Source: Saprospiraceae bacterium (lineage in GTDB: Bacteria > Bacteroidota > Bacteroidia > Chitinophagales > Saprospiraceae). From it: a stretch of 6,905 nt of DNA. A program made the translations under genes and the position numbers. The notes under the pieces are model-generated. The model was given only the letters and a program-made list of their open reading frames with translations, made no database searches and was not told where the DNA came from. Below are positions 1 through 5,022 of this stretch, one piece after another. Location of the stretch: the NCBI GenBank assembly GCA_020630455.1, contig JAHDBK010000199.1, positions 1-6,905 of the forward strand. Reading direction: 5' to 3'. How positions within the stretch are numbered: position 1 is the stretch's first letter; each line of letters begins with the position of its first letter.

Positions 1-379
1 AATATTGAATCCTAATAGGAATACTTCTGTAATTTAATTTACTGATATAGGCATTGTATTCATAAAAAGTCACGCCTTCATTATCAATAGTAGTATTCCC
101 TGTATAATTATTCCACCTATATTTCCCTAGTTTTTTCCATAAAAAACCAGTACCTATACTAAAATCGCCAATATGTCCATTGATATTAAACCCATAAGAA
201 AATCCAGGGTTTCTCTGAAAGACATCATCTTCTTCTTGTTGAAATCTATAATGAGAAATTCCACCTTCAATGCCTATAGATAATATATCTTTATATGTTA
301 GGCTATCTCTTTGATTTTGAGAAAACAGACCAAGGCTAAGACCCGTGGTAAAAAGAAATGTAAGTAAAAGGTTTTTCAC
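1..379 (-). CDS. Outer-membrane beta-barrel protein, N-terminal part (cut by window edge)
   Basis: This is the first 126 codons of a secreted protein; the rest lies beyond the left edge. The start is GTG at 379-377: the in-frame stop TAA lies only two codons upstream and no ATG follows before the signal peptide, so no other start fits. Residues 1 to about 20 form a signal peptide (MKN, then a hydrophobic run ending LGLFSQ), after which Sec export is expected. The mature part is rich in Gly and aromatic residues with alternating patterns typical of outer-membrane strands (IGIEGGISHYRF, YGFNINGHIGDFSIGTGF). The stretch NYRSIPIRIQY near residue 116 resembles the 'Y-x-x-IP-x-x-x-x-Y' strand seen in PorT-like/OMP_b-brl_2 barrels. 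The family assignment is by resemblance only and the cargo or role is unknown. The upstream spacer has no clear perfect -7 box for this gene. Confidence 0.75.
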   Translation of the reverse strand, partial: MKNLLLTFLFTTGLSLGLFSQNQRDSLTYKDILSIGIEGGISHYRFQQEEDDVFQRNPGFSYGFNINGHIGDFSIGTGFLWKKLGKYRWNNYTGNTTIDNEGVTFYEYNAYISKLNYRSIPIRIQY

Positions 380-416
380 ACGTATTTATTCTTTTGTATA
401 AAAAAATGGATTAATA

Positions 417-435
417 TAATTTTAAACTAAAATTA
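417..435 (-). promoter_or_regulatory. Short inverted repeat upstream of the barrel gene, possible promoter or operator
   Basis: TAATTTTA-AAC-TAAAATTA is a perfect 8-bp inverted repeat about 40 to 55 bases upstream of the GTG start at 379. The minus-strand reading of the right arm (435 to 428), TAATTTTA, matches the Bacteroidota -7 consensus TAnnTTTG at all but the last base, so this may be the promoter of the barrel gene. In DNA this AT-rich, an 8-bp arm can arise by chance. Confidence 0.2.
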
Positions 436-441
436 GTAATA

Positions 442-507
442 AGAGTATGTTTAAATTTTAATCTTTATGAAAACCAATATATTAAGAACTTGTCTTTACA
501 AATCTTA
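442..507 (-). mobile_element. Decayed end of an insertion-sequence-like element (copy 1)
   Basis: This stretch aligns without gaps to 6840-6905, with 45 of 66 bases identical. Similarity starts abruptly at AGAG(T/C)ATGTT(T/C)AAA and is not seen to its left. Read on the minus strand in the matching frame it gives RQVLNILVFIKIKI followed by a stop, against RQNLNLLIIIVINF and a stop in the other copy. This looks like the last residues of a transposase abutting the element's end. In this copy two further stops interrupt the frame upstream, so it is a remnant. The transposase family is not identifiable from so little sequence, and the right boundary is unknown because copy 2 is cut by the window. 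Confidence 0.4.
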
Positions 508-533
508 ATAATAAAGAATTTTTTTTATTATTA
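506..533 (-). terminator. AT-only hairpin downstream of the DUF2452 gene, weak terminator candidate
   Basis: TAATAATAAA (506-515) and TTTATTATTA (524-533) are perfect 10-bp arms around an 8-base loop, 40 bases beyond the DUF2452 stop codon. The position suits the end of the three-gene minus-strand operon. The stem has no G:C pair and no T-run follows on the minus strand, so an intrinsic terminator is doubtful. It shares the 13-mer AATAATAAAGAAT with the palindrome at 5748-5793. Confidence 0.3.
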
Positions 534-572
534 GTATGTAAATCTAAAATCTAATGTCTATTGTCTTCTTAC

Positions 573-1013
573 TTATTCTAATATCTTCCAAGTATGGTCA
601 CTCAATAATTGTACACTCGCTTCAAAAGAATAAGGACAAGATTTACCCCATTCATTTGGTCCAATCATAGATAATACAAATTTATTTTTTTTATTTTGAT
701 ATAAATGATAAGTATGCCCAATAAGTGGTTTAAAGCTCATTTCTGCTTGATAAATATTTTCGGATATAGCTACTCTATCATGAATTTCTTGTGCTTGAAG
801 CATTAATAATTCTACTTGTTTTTTAATTTGATCCAATTGTTGTTCTGATTGTTCATACATGGCGGCTACAGATAAGCCTTTTACTCTTCCTTTATCTAAG
901 GGTTTGATGACCGCACTGCCTACAGTATGAGCATAGGGGAGCAAGCCTGGTGTTTCAGCTACTTTGTCTTTATCTATTGGGTTGATAAATTCTTTATTTT
1001 TTTCTTCCTTCAT
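573..1013 (-). CDS. DUF2452 family protein
   Basis: This is a 146-residue, soluble, cytoplasmic-looking protein with no signal peptide or membrane segment. It matches the DUF2452 family across almost its whole length: N-P-I-D-K-D-K-V-A-E (11-20), G-L-L-P-Y-A-H-T-V-G-S-A-V-I-K-P (23-38), a helical segment QLDQIKKQVELL (59-70), Y-Q-A-E-M-S-F-K-P-L-I-G-H-T-Y-H-L-Y (88-105), and a closing SDHTW (138-142). The family has no established function that I know of. I chose ATG at 1013 over an in-frame TTG at 1022 because the family motif begins soon after and ATG is the stronger start. Its start overlaps the end of the DUF1801 gene by 20 bases, which suggests translational coupling in a three-gene operon. 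Confidence 0.85.
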   Translation of the reverse strand: MKEEKNKEFINPIDKDKVAETPGLLPYAHTVGSAVIKPLDKGRVKGLSVAAMYEQSEQQLDQIKKQVELLMLQAQEIHDRVAISENIYQAEMSFKPLIGHTYHLYQNKKNKFVLSMIGPNEWGKSCPYSFEASVQLLSDHTWKILE

Positions 1014-1356
1014 TGATATCAAGAATTAAAGCTTCATTAATAATTTCTAGAAGACTAGAGTCGTAAATATCCTTTTCTTCTTTAATTAAATAATGTCTGA
1101 CCATTTTTTGTTCTCCTACAAGTTTTTGATGATGGTTAGATAATTGTCTTCCTTTTACAAAACCTAAAATTATATAATTTTGTTGTGGATTAATATAACA
1201 AATTGCTTTTTTATATTGATAAAAAGGAACTTTATACTTAATAGAGTAGCTAACATTAGGGATATTATCTAAAAGGAGTTGATGTGTATGCCACATCAAC
1301 TCCTTTAATGTATCATTTTGATAAGAATCAATAAATTCTTCTACATCTAAATACAT
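994..1356 (-). CDS. DUF1801 (YdhG-like) domain protein
   Basis: This 120-residue protein matches the DUF1801 family: an N-terminal helical part with W-H-T-H-Q-L-L-L (22-29), then S-I-K-Y-K-V-P-F-Y (38-46), I-C-Y-I-N-P (52-57), G-F-V-K-G-R-Q-L-S-N (65-74) and a C-terminal helix LLEIINEALILD. The family is small, cytoplasmic and functionally undefined; similar proteins are often short single-domain chains like this one. The ATG at 1356 lies one base after the stop of the coiled-coil gene, so the two are almost certainly co-transcribed and probably translationally coupled. The 3' end overlaps the DUF2452 gene by 20 bases. A perfect 15-bp stem-loop sits inside codons 17 to 28, where it encodes the conserved W-H-Q helix. 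Confidence 0.85.
   Translation of the reverse strand: MYLDVEEFIDSYQNDTLKELMWHTHQLLLDNIPNVSYSIKYKVPFYQYKKAICYINPQQNYIILGFVKGRQLSNHHQKLVGEQKMVRHYLIKEEKDIYDSSLLEIINEALILDINEGRKK
1272..1306 (-). promoter_or_regulatory. Perfect 15-bp stem-loop inside the DUF1801 coding region (possible attenuator)
   Basis: On the minus-strand transcript, AAAGGAGTTGATGTG (1306-1292) pairs without mismatch with CACATCAACTCCTTT (1286-1272) across a 5-base loop (1291-1287). Six of the 15 pairs are G:C, which is rich for this genome, and one further T follows the second arm, giving TTTT. The shape is that of an intrinsic terminator, placed 52 to 86 bases after the stop of the coiled-coil gene and about 50 bases into the DUF1801 gene. 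Inference: it may end part of the transcripts from the upstream gene unless ribosomes translating the DUF1801 gene keep it open. The structure is certain from the sequence; the function is not. Confidence 0.5.
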
Positions 1357-1357
1357 T

Positions 1358-2353
1358 TTATTTTAAAGTAAATTCACTTGTACCAGATAGATATCCTTTA
1401 TTGTATACTTCTAATTTATAGATGCCCTTTTGAAAAGGAGTGTCAGGTTTCCAATTAACACACAAATCAATAGCTTTATTAGAATAAGGAGTATCATGAG
1501 ATTTGGTATATCTTACCGTTTCACCTGTTTCTTTATTAGTAAATTGCCCTGATCCTAAGTTCTCAACGAACATAGTCGTTCCTAGAGGAGTCATGATTCT
1601 TATTTGAAAACTTTCAGTTTGGTTTTCAGTTACCTTGTTTTCCATAGCATTGTAGCAGATTTTAAGAACATCAATATTCTTAGCATATCTTTTTTTAACC
1701 ATTTTGCCTCCTGATTTCAATTTGTAACCTTCAACTAAAACATCTTTAATTTTTATAACTGAACCAATGTCCACTTTATTACCGAGGTATTCATTTTCTT
1801 TTTCAAGTTCTTTTTTTACCCCTTCAAGAGAATCTTTTTGAGAAATTACAGTTTCCTTTTCGGTTCTTTCCTTAACGACTTCTTCTTCCACAATTTTTTT
1901 CTCTTCTTTGACTTGAACTATTTCATTAGTTAATAATTGATTCTGTTCTTCTAATTCATCTATTTTGGCAATAAAGCCTAGTTGTTGGTTTCTAAGTTCT
2001 TCAAGTTCAGCTCTAGCTGCATTCAATGCACTCTTATTTCCTTCACCTGATTTAATCATTTTAGAGATTTTAGATTTTTGCCTAGTAAGTTCAGCTTTTT
2101 GTTCTTCAATCATTTCTCTTAAATCCTCATTCTCAGCTAATGCTTCATCTAATTCAGCAATGGCATTGTCATATTCTTGTTGGAGTTCTTTGTTCAATTG
2201 ATTAGCTTCGTCAATCTCAACTTTTTGCTGTTCGATTACTTTATTTTGTCCAAATTTATTATACAATAACATTGCAATAATAATCATTAAGATACCGATG
2301 GCTATACCTGCTGCAACGAGTAATTTTCTTTGACTTTCTACTTTGCTTGACAT
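1358..2353 (-). CDS. Membrane-anchored coiled-coil protein with C-terminal beta-rich domain
   Basis: This is a 331-residue protein of unknown function. Residues 1-10 are hydrophilic with K/R, and residues 11-31 form one strong membrane segment (LLVAAGIAIGILMIIIAMLL core) without a cleavage site, so it is likely a single-pass anchor with the bulk outside the cytoplasmic membrane. Residues about 38-192 are Glu/Lys/Gln-rich heptad-like sequence, a long coiled coil broken by a Gly/Ser stretch near 102-108. Residues about 198-331 form a separate domain with alternating strand patterns, containing GTTMFVENLGSGQFTNKETG (258-277) and FQKGIYKLEVYNKGYLSG (307-324). I have the impression that similar C-terminal domains occur in uncharacterised Bacteroidota proteins, but I know no named family. 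It is the first gene of a three-gene operon, has a perfect -7 box 29 bases upstream of its ATG, and its stop is one base from the next start. Confidence 0.8.
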   Translation of the reverse strand: MSSKVESQRKLLVAAGIAIGILMIIIAMLLYNKFGQNKVIEQQKVEIDEANQLNKELQQEYDNAIAELDEALAENEDLREMIEEQKAELTRQKSKISKMIKSGEGNKSALNAARAELEELRNQQLGFIAKIDELEEQNQLLTNEIVQVKEEKKIVEEEVVKERTEKETVISQKDSLEGVKKELEKENEYLGNKVDIGSVIKIKDVLVEGYKLKSGGKMVKKRYAKNIDVLKICYNAMENKVTENQTESFQIRIMTPLGTTMFVENLGSGQFTNKETGETVRYTKSHDTPYSNKAIDLCVNWKPDTPFQKGIYKLEVYNKGYLSGTSEFTLK

Positions 2354-2381
2354 ATTTTCAAATGTTTATTTATTAATAATA

Positions 2382-2389
2382 CAAAGGTA
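2382..2389 (-). promoter_or_regulatory. -7 promoter box for the coiled-coil/DUF1801/DUF2452 operon
   Basis: The minus strand reads TACCTTTG, an exact match to the Bacteroidota housekeeping sigma -7 consensus TAnnTTTG. Transcription would start around 2375, leaving a leader of about 22 bases before the ATG at 2353. No TTG is visible at the expected -33 distance, where the sequence is only A and T. Confidence 0.6.
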
Positions 2390-2610
2390 ATTAAATATTT
2401 TTTTTAATAATAAAAATTAAAAATAATATATTTAAAATAGTGAACGTTTAAAGGGCAAGATTTATTTTTTTCAAGCAATTATAATGGTATATTTTTAAAA
2501 AATATTACTTTTTATAAAGAAATCTATTTATTTTTTTAAAAAAATCAACATTTTTTAGCTTTTTTCATTAAAATATTATTCACAACCTTTAATGTAACTT
2601 ATTTTATTTG

Positions 2611-2618
2611 TATTTTTG
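2611..2618 (+). promoter_or_regulatory. -7 promoter box for the LysM gene
   Basis: TATTTTTG matches TAnnTTTG exactly. Transcription would start near 2624. The in-frame GTG at 2618 would then lie in the promoter itself, and the in-frame ATG at 2630 would have a leader of only about 6 bases, so the site argues for the ATG at 2663. No clear -33 TTG is seen. Confidence 0.55.
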
Positions 2619-2662
2619 TGATAGATAAGATGACGAGCATTAATAAGTTTAAAATTAATATT

Positions 2663-4381
2663 ATGAATATCCAAAAACTTATGTGGGGCTTGGTCTTTAT
2701 TGTTTCGCCCTTTTTATTAAAAGCACAATCATCGCCTACCCAAATTACTAAAATTTATGTAGAGTATAGCAATGATTGTATGACTAAAATGGAATACAAA
2801 GAAACAGTTAATCAAAATGCCCCAAGAAAAATTCATTATTATGCTAAAGAGAATACCAACTCTTTTTTAATTTTGGAATTATCTTCAGAAAGTACTAATG
2901 TCGTGCCTAAACCAGCCCACACCCTTTCTTGTAATCAAATCATGTATAATAATGATTTGCTGAATAAAATCAATACAGGGGAGTATCAATTGTATATTGT
3001 AAATAAAGTAGTAGGAGGATATACCGTATCATACGTTTCTACTGCATCTACTTTAAAAAGCACTAAAGATTACTTTTATTATAATTCCATGTTTTATGGT
3101 TTATCTCATAATACAAGCGAGGTATATACAGGTAATAATTTAGCCAATAATGGAGAACTTTTTGAAATCTATTATCAAGGAAATACCGGAATTGATTGTC
3201 TAGAATCTTATACTTATAGAAAATCAAATAGGAATTCTTGTGGTTCTCATACTGATATTACAATTTGTCCTCAATTAGGTATTTTAAAAACTACTGAATT
3301 GAGCAAGCTGAATCCAGAATTAGGCCCTATGTCTAATTACCAATTGGTTTATATTAATAATTTACCTGTTGATAATTATGTAGGTGCGGTTTGTAGTGAT
3401 TTTTATCCAAAAGACCCTACATTATCTACAATTGTATCATCCAATTCTATTAAGAATACAAATCCAAACCTTGTAGTTCCTTCAACAAGTACTACTGATA
3501 GGCCGTCAATAGTGGAGAAACCCAATGTGGTAGGAAGTAAGCCTGTAAGTTATTATATGCCTACAGCTCCTAACTTAAATTCTAATGGTACGCCTTCTGT
3601 TAATACTCAGGTAAATCTTGTTACATCTTACGATAATACGGTTTATCCTGATTTTACAAAAGTAAATACTAATGATTTAGAAGATAAAGGTAATGAAAAA
3701 GCGAAGCCTTCTACTGTAATTAAAAAATGTCCTTTAACGGCACCACAAGGATATCATGTAGTTCAACCTGATGAAACTTTACACATTATTTCTCAAAAAA
3801 GAGGAATTACTGTAAAACAGCTTGCTGCTTGGAATAATATTGATAATTTAAATAAAATTGAAGCCTGTTCTGTTCTAAAATTAAGTCCTGGTGGAATTCC
3901 TTCAGATTATGAATTTGAATCAAAAAGTAATACTAATGCCAGACCCAATGCAGACTATGCTTCTCTTCATTTACACCTTGTAAAAGATGGAGAAACATTG
4001 TATCAAATTGCTAAAAAATATGGTTTTACCGTTGAAAAATTCATGCAATTTAATGATTTAAGTACTGATGTAATCAGTCCAGGTATGACTTTAAAAACTT
4101 CTAATTGCTCTTGTGATATACCCGATGAGTTCAATTGGAAGGGTGTGCAAATACCTAGTGATTATGGAGAGCCAGTACTTATTCCAGATAATATTCCTGA
4201 AGAATTTGAACAAAAAGGAACAAAAGTAGCTTATCAATCTAAGTTTCATACCCTCACAGCGGGTGAAACGCTTTACAGAGTAGCAAAACAATACAATGTA
4301 TCTGTTGAAAGTTTATTATCTCTTAATGATATATCTGATCCAACAGAATTGAGTGTAGGTCAAATAATTAGAGTACAATAA
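2663..4381 (+). CDS. Secreted protein with three C-terminal LysM domains
   Basis: From ATG 2663 the protein has 572 residues. Residues 1-21 are a signal peptide (MNIQK, hydrophobic core, LLKA before Q22). Residues about 25-250 are an unrecognised region with six cysteines (39, 90, 179, 193, 202, 244). Residues about 251-355 are a Ser/Thr/Asn/Pro-rich linker. Three LysM domains follow at about 364-408, 438-482 and 529-572, each with the typical opening (V-x-P-D-E-T-L, V-K-D-G-E-T-L-Y, T-A-G-E-T-L-Y) and a core asparagine (W-N-N, F-N-D, L-N-D). LysM binds N-acetylglucosamine polymers, so binding to peptidoglycan in the periplasm or at the surface is likely. I see no catalytic domain. Four more cysteines flank the LysM units. 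The gene is monocistronic, with its own promoter and a strong terminator. Longer starts at 2630 or 2618 are in frame but conflict with the promoter position. Confidence 0.85.
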   Translation: MNIQKLMWGLVFIVSPFLLKAQSSPTQITKIYVEYSNDCMTKMEYKETVNQNAPRKIHYYAKENTNSFLILELSSESTNVVPKPAHTLSCNQIMYNNDLLNKINTGEYQLYIVNKVVGGYTVSYVSTASTLKSTKDYFYYNSMFYGLSHNTSEVYTGNNLANNGELFEIYYQGNTGIDCLESYTYRKSNRNSCGSHTDITICPQLGILKTTELSKLNPELGPMSNYQLVYINNLPVDNYVGAVCSDFYPKDPTLSTIVSSNSIKNTNPNLVVPSTSTTDRPSIVEKPNVVGSKPVSYYMPTAPNLNSNGTPSVNTQVNLVTSYDNTVYPDFTKVNTNDLEDKGNEKAKPSTVIKKCPLTAPQGYHVVQPDETLHIISQKRGITVKQLAAWNNIDNLNKIEACSVLKLSPGGIPSDYEFESKSNTNARPNADYASLHLHLVKDGETLYQIAKKYGFTVEKFMQFNDLSTDVISPGMTLKTSNCSCDIPDEFNWKGVQIPSDYGEPVLIPDNIPEEFEQKGTKVAYQSKFHTLTAGETLYRVAKQYNVSVESLLSLNDISDPTELSVGQIIRVQ

Positions 4382-4399
4382 TATTAACTATTATATTTT

Positions 4400-4445
4400 A
4401 TAAACGCTTTGTGAACTTAAATTTTTACAAAGCGTTTATTTTTCG
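4400..4445 (+). terminator. Intrinsic terminator of the LysM gene
   Basis: ATAAACGCTTTGT (4400-4412) pairs perfectly with ACAAAGCGTTTAT (4427-4439). The stem can extend by G-T, A-T and A-T pairs, leaving a loop at 4416-4423, and is followed by TTTATTTTT. It lies 18 bases after the LysM stop codon and contains several G:C pairs, unlike the other hairpins here. This is the most convincing terminator in the window. Confidence 0.85.
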
Positions 4446-4455
4446 AATAAAAGTT

Positions 4456-4483
4456 AATAATAGTTGTATATATAACTATTATT
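4456..4483. promoter_or_regulatory. 28-bp palindrome over the peroxidase/bshB1 promoter, operator candidate
   Basis: AATAATAGTT (4456-4465) and AACTATTATT (4474-4483) are perfect arms. The 8-base centre GTATATAT is also symmetrical except for one pair (4466 and 4473), so 13 of 14 pairs match. The element covers the -33 TTG at 4464-4466 and ends five bases before the -7 box, roughly -46 to -19. A dimeric repressor bound here would block RNA polymerase. The regulator is unknown; the content is almost all A/T, which raises the chance of coincidence. Confidence 0.4.
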
Positions 4484-4496
4484 TTTAATACATTTG
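4464..4496 (+). promoter_or_regulatory. Promoter of the peroxidase/bshB1 operon
   Basis: TTG (4464-4466), 22 bases, then TACATTTG (4489-4496): an exact -7 TAnnTTTG and a -33 TTG at an acceptable spacing for Bacteroidota. Transcription should start near 4502, giving a leader of about 17 bases before the ATG at 4519. Confidence 0.65.
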
Positions 4497-4518
4497 TTGT
4501 ATAAAATGAGTCAATTCT

Positions 4519-5022
4519 ATGGATGCAAAGTCAATTCATCAATTTACAGTAAAAAATGCACAAGGAGAAGAAGTCGATTTAAAACAATATGAAGGTAAGG
4601 TTTTAATGATTGTTAATACTGCCAGTAAATGTGGTTTTACACCACAATTAACTGCTATGCAAGAATTATATAAAGAATATAAAAACCAAGATTTTGAATT
4701 GCTAGCTTTCCCTTCTAACGATTTCCTTGGACAAGAACCGCTTAGTAGTGAAGAAGCTGCCCGATTTTGTATTCTTAATTATTATGCCGAATATCCTATT
4801 TTTGAAAAAACAAATGTAAAAGGAAGTAATGCTAGTGAGCTATTTCAATTTTTATCAAATAAAGAATTGAATGGTAAGATAAGTTCTGTGCCTCGATGGA
4901 ATTTTCACAAGTATTTGATTGATAAGAATGGACAAGTAGTCGATTATTTTTATACAACAACATCACCCACATCAAACAGAGTCAAAAATAAAATTGATAA
5001 ATTGTTAAATAAAAACGAATAA
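4519..5022 (+). CDS. gpx: Glutathione peroxidase family protein (thioredoxin-type peroxidase)
   Basis: This 167-residue protein has the usual length of bacterial, selenium-free members of the family, and no signal peptide, so it acts in the cytoplasm. It reduces peroxides through a cysteine thiol. Visible motifs: N-T-A-S-K-C-G-F-T-P-Q with peroxidatic Cys38; F-P-S-N-D-F-L-G-Q-E-P (64-74); F-C-I-L-N-Y-Y-A-E-Y-P-I-F (83-95), where Cys84 matches the resolving cysteine of two-cysteine members; and W-N-F-H-K-Y-L-I (127-134) with the catalytic Trp-Asn. Cys38 plus Cys84 suggests recycling by thioredoxin rather than glutathione. Position 68 is Asp where the classical tetrad has Gln, and position 66 is Ser where many homologues have Cys. 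The gene overlaps bshB1 by one base (TAATG), so the two are coupled. It has its own promoter with a palindrome over it. Confidence 0.93.
   Translation: MDAKSIHQFTVKNAQGEEVDLKQYEGKVLMIVNTASKCGFTPQLTAMQELYKEYKNQDFELLAFPSNDFLGQEPLSSEEAARFCILNYYAEYPIFEKTNVKGSNASELFQFLSNKELNGKISSVPRWNFHKYLIDKNGQVVDYFYTTTSPTSNRVKNKIDKLLNKNE

Larger units (their letters stand above)
2354..2662. other. AT-rich divergent intergenic region
   Basis: The 309 bases between the two divergent start codons contain no credible gene. They are almost entirely A and T, with repeated runs of 5 to 9 A or T. The region holds the outward-facing -7 boxes of both neighbours (2389-2382 on minus, 2611-2618 on plus). A small inverted repeat CATTAAA/TTTAATG (2566-2572, 2588-2594) lies just upstream of the plus-strand promoter. 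The A/T tracts could give intrinsically bent DNA, which cannot be judged by eye. Confidence 0.6.

Noticed and set aside
1014..1022. TTG at 1022 as the start of the DUF2452 gene
   Set aside because: It would add only three residues; ATG at 1013 is the better start and leaves a family-typical N-terminus.
573..1356. The two small overlapping genes as a toxin-antitoxin pair
   Set aside because: Size and overlap fit superficially, but both match DUF1801 and DUF2452, which are not toxin or antitoxin families, and they follow a third gene in the same operon.
1965..2201. Plus-strand open frame of 78 codons, rich in Ser and Leu
   Set aside because: It is the antisense of the coiled-coil region; its Ser/Phe/Leu bias is what the complement of Glu/Lys/Leu codons gives. 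It has no promoter box or family match.
2485..2510. AT-rich inverted repeat GTATATTTTT/AAAAAATATTAC in the divergent spacer
   Set aside because: The arms need a bulge and consist of A/T runs expected by chance in this spacer, and it is far from both -7 boxes.
2566..2594. Inverted repeat CATTAAA/TTTAATG upstream of the LysM promoter as an operator
   Set aside because: Seven-base arms of low complexity with a 15-base gap are too weak to separate from background here.
4091..4291. Minus-strand open frame of 66 codons within the LysM gene
   Set aside because: It is antisense to a well-supported LysM coding region, with no recognisable motif or promoter.
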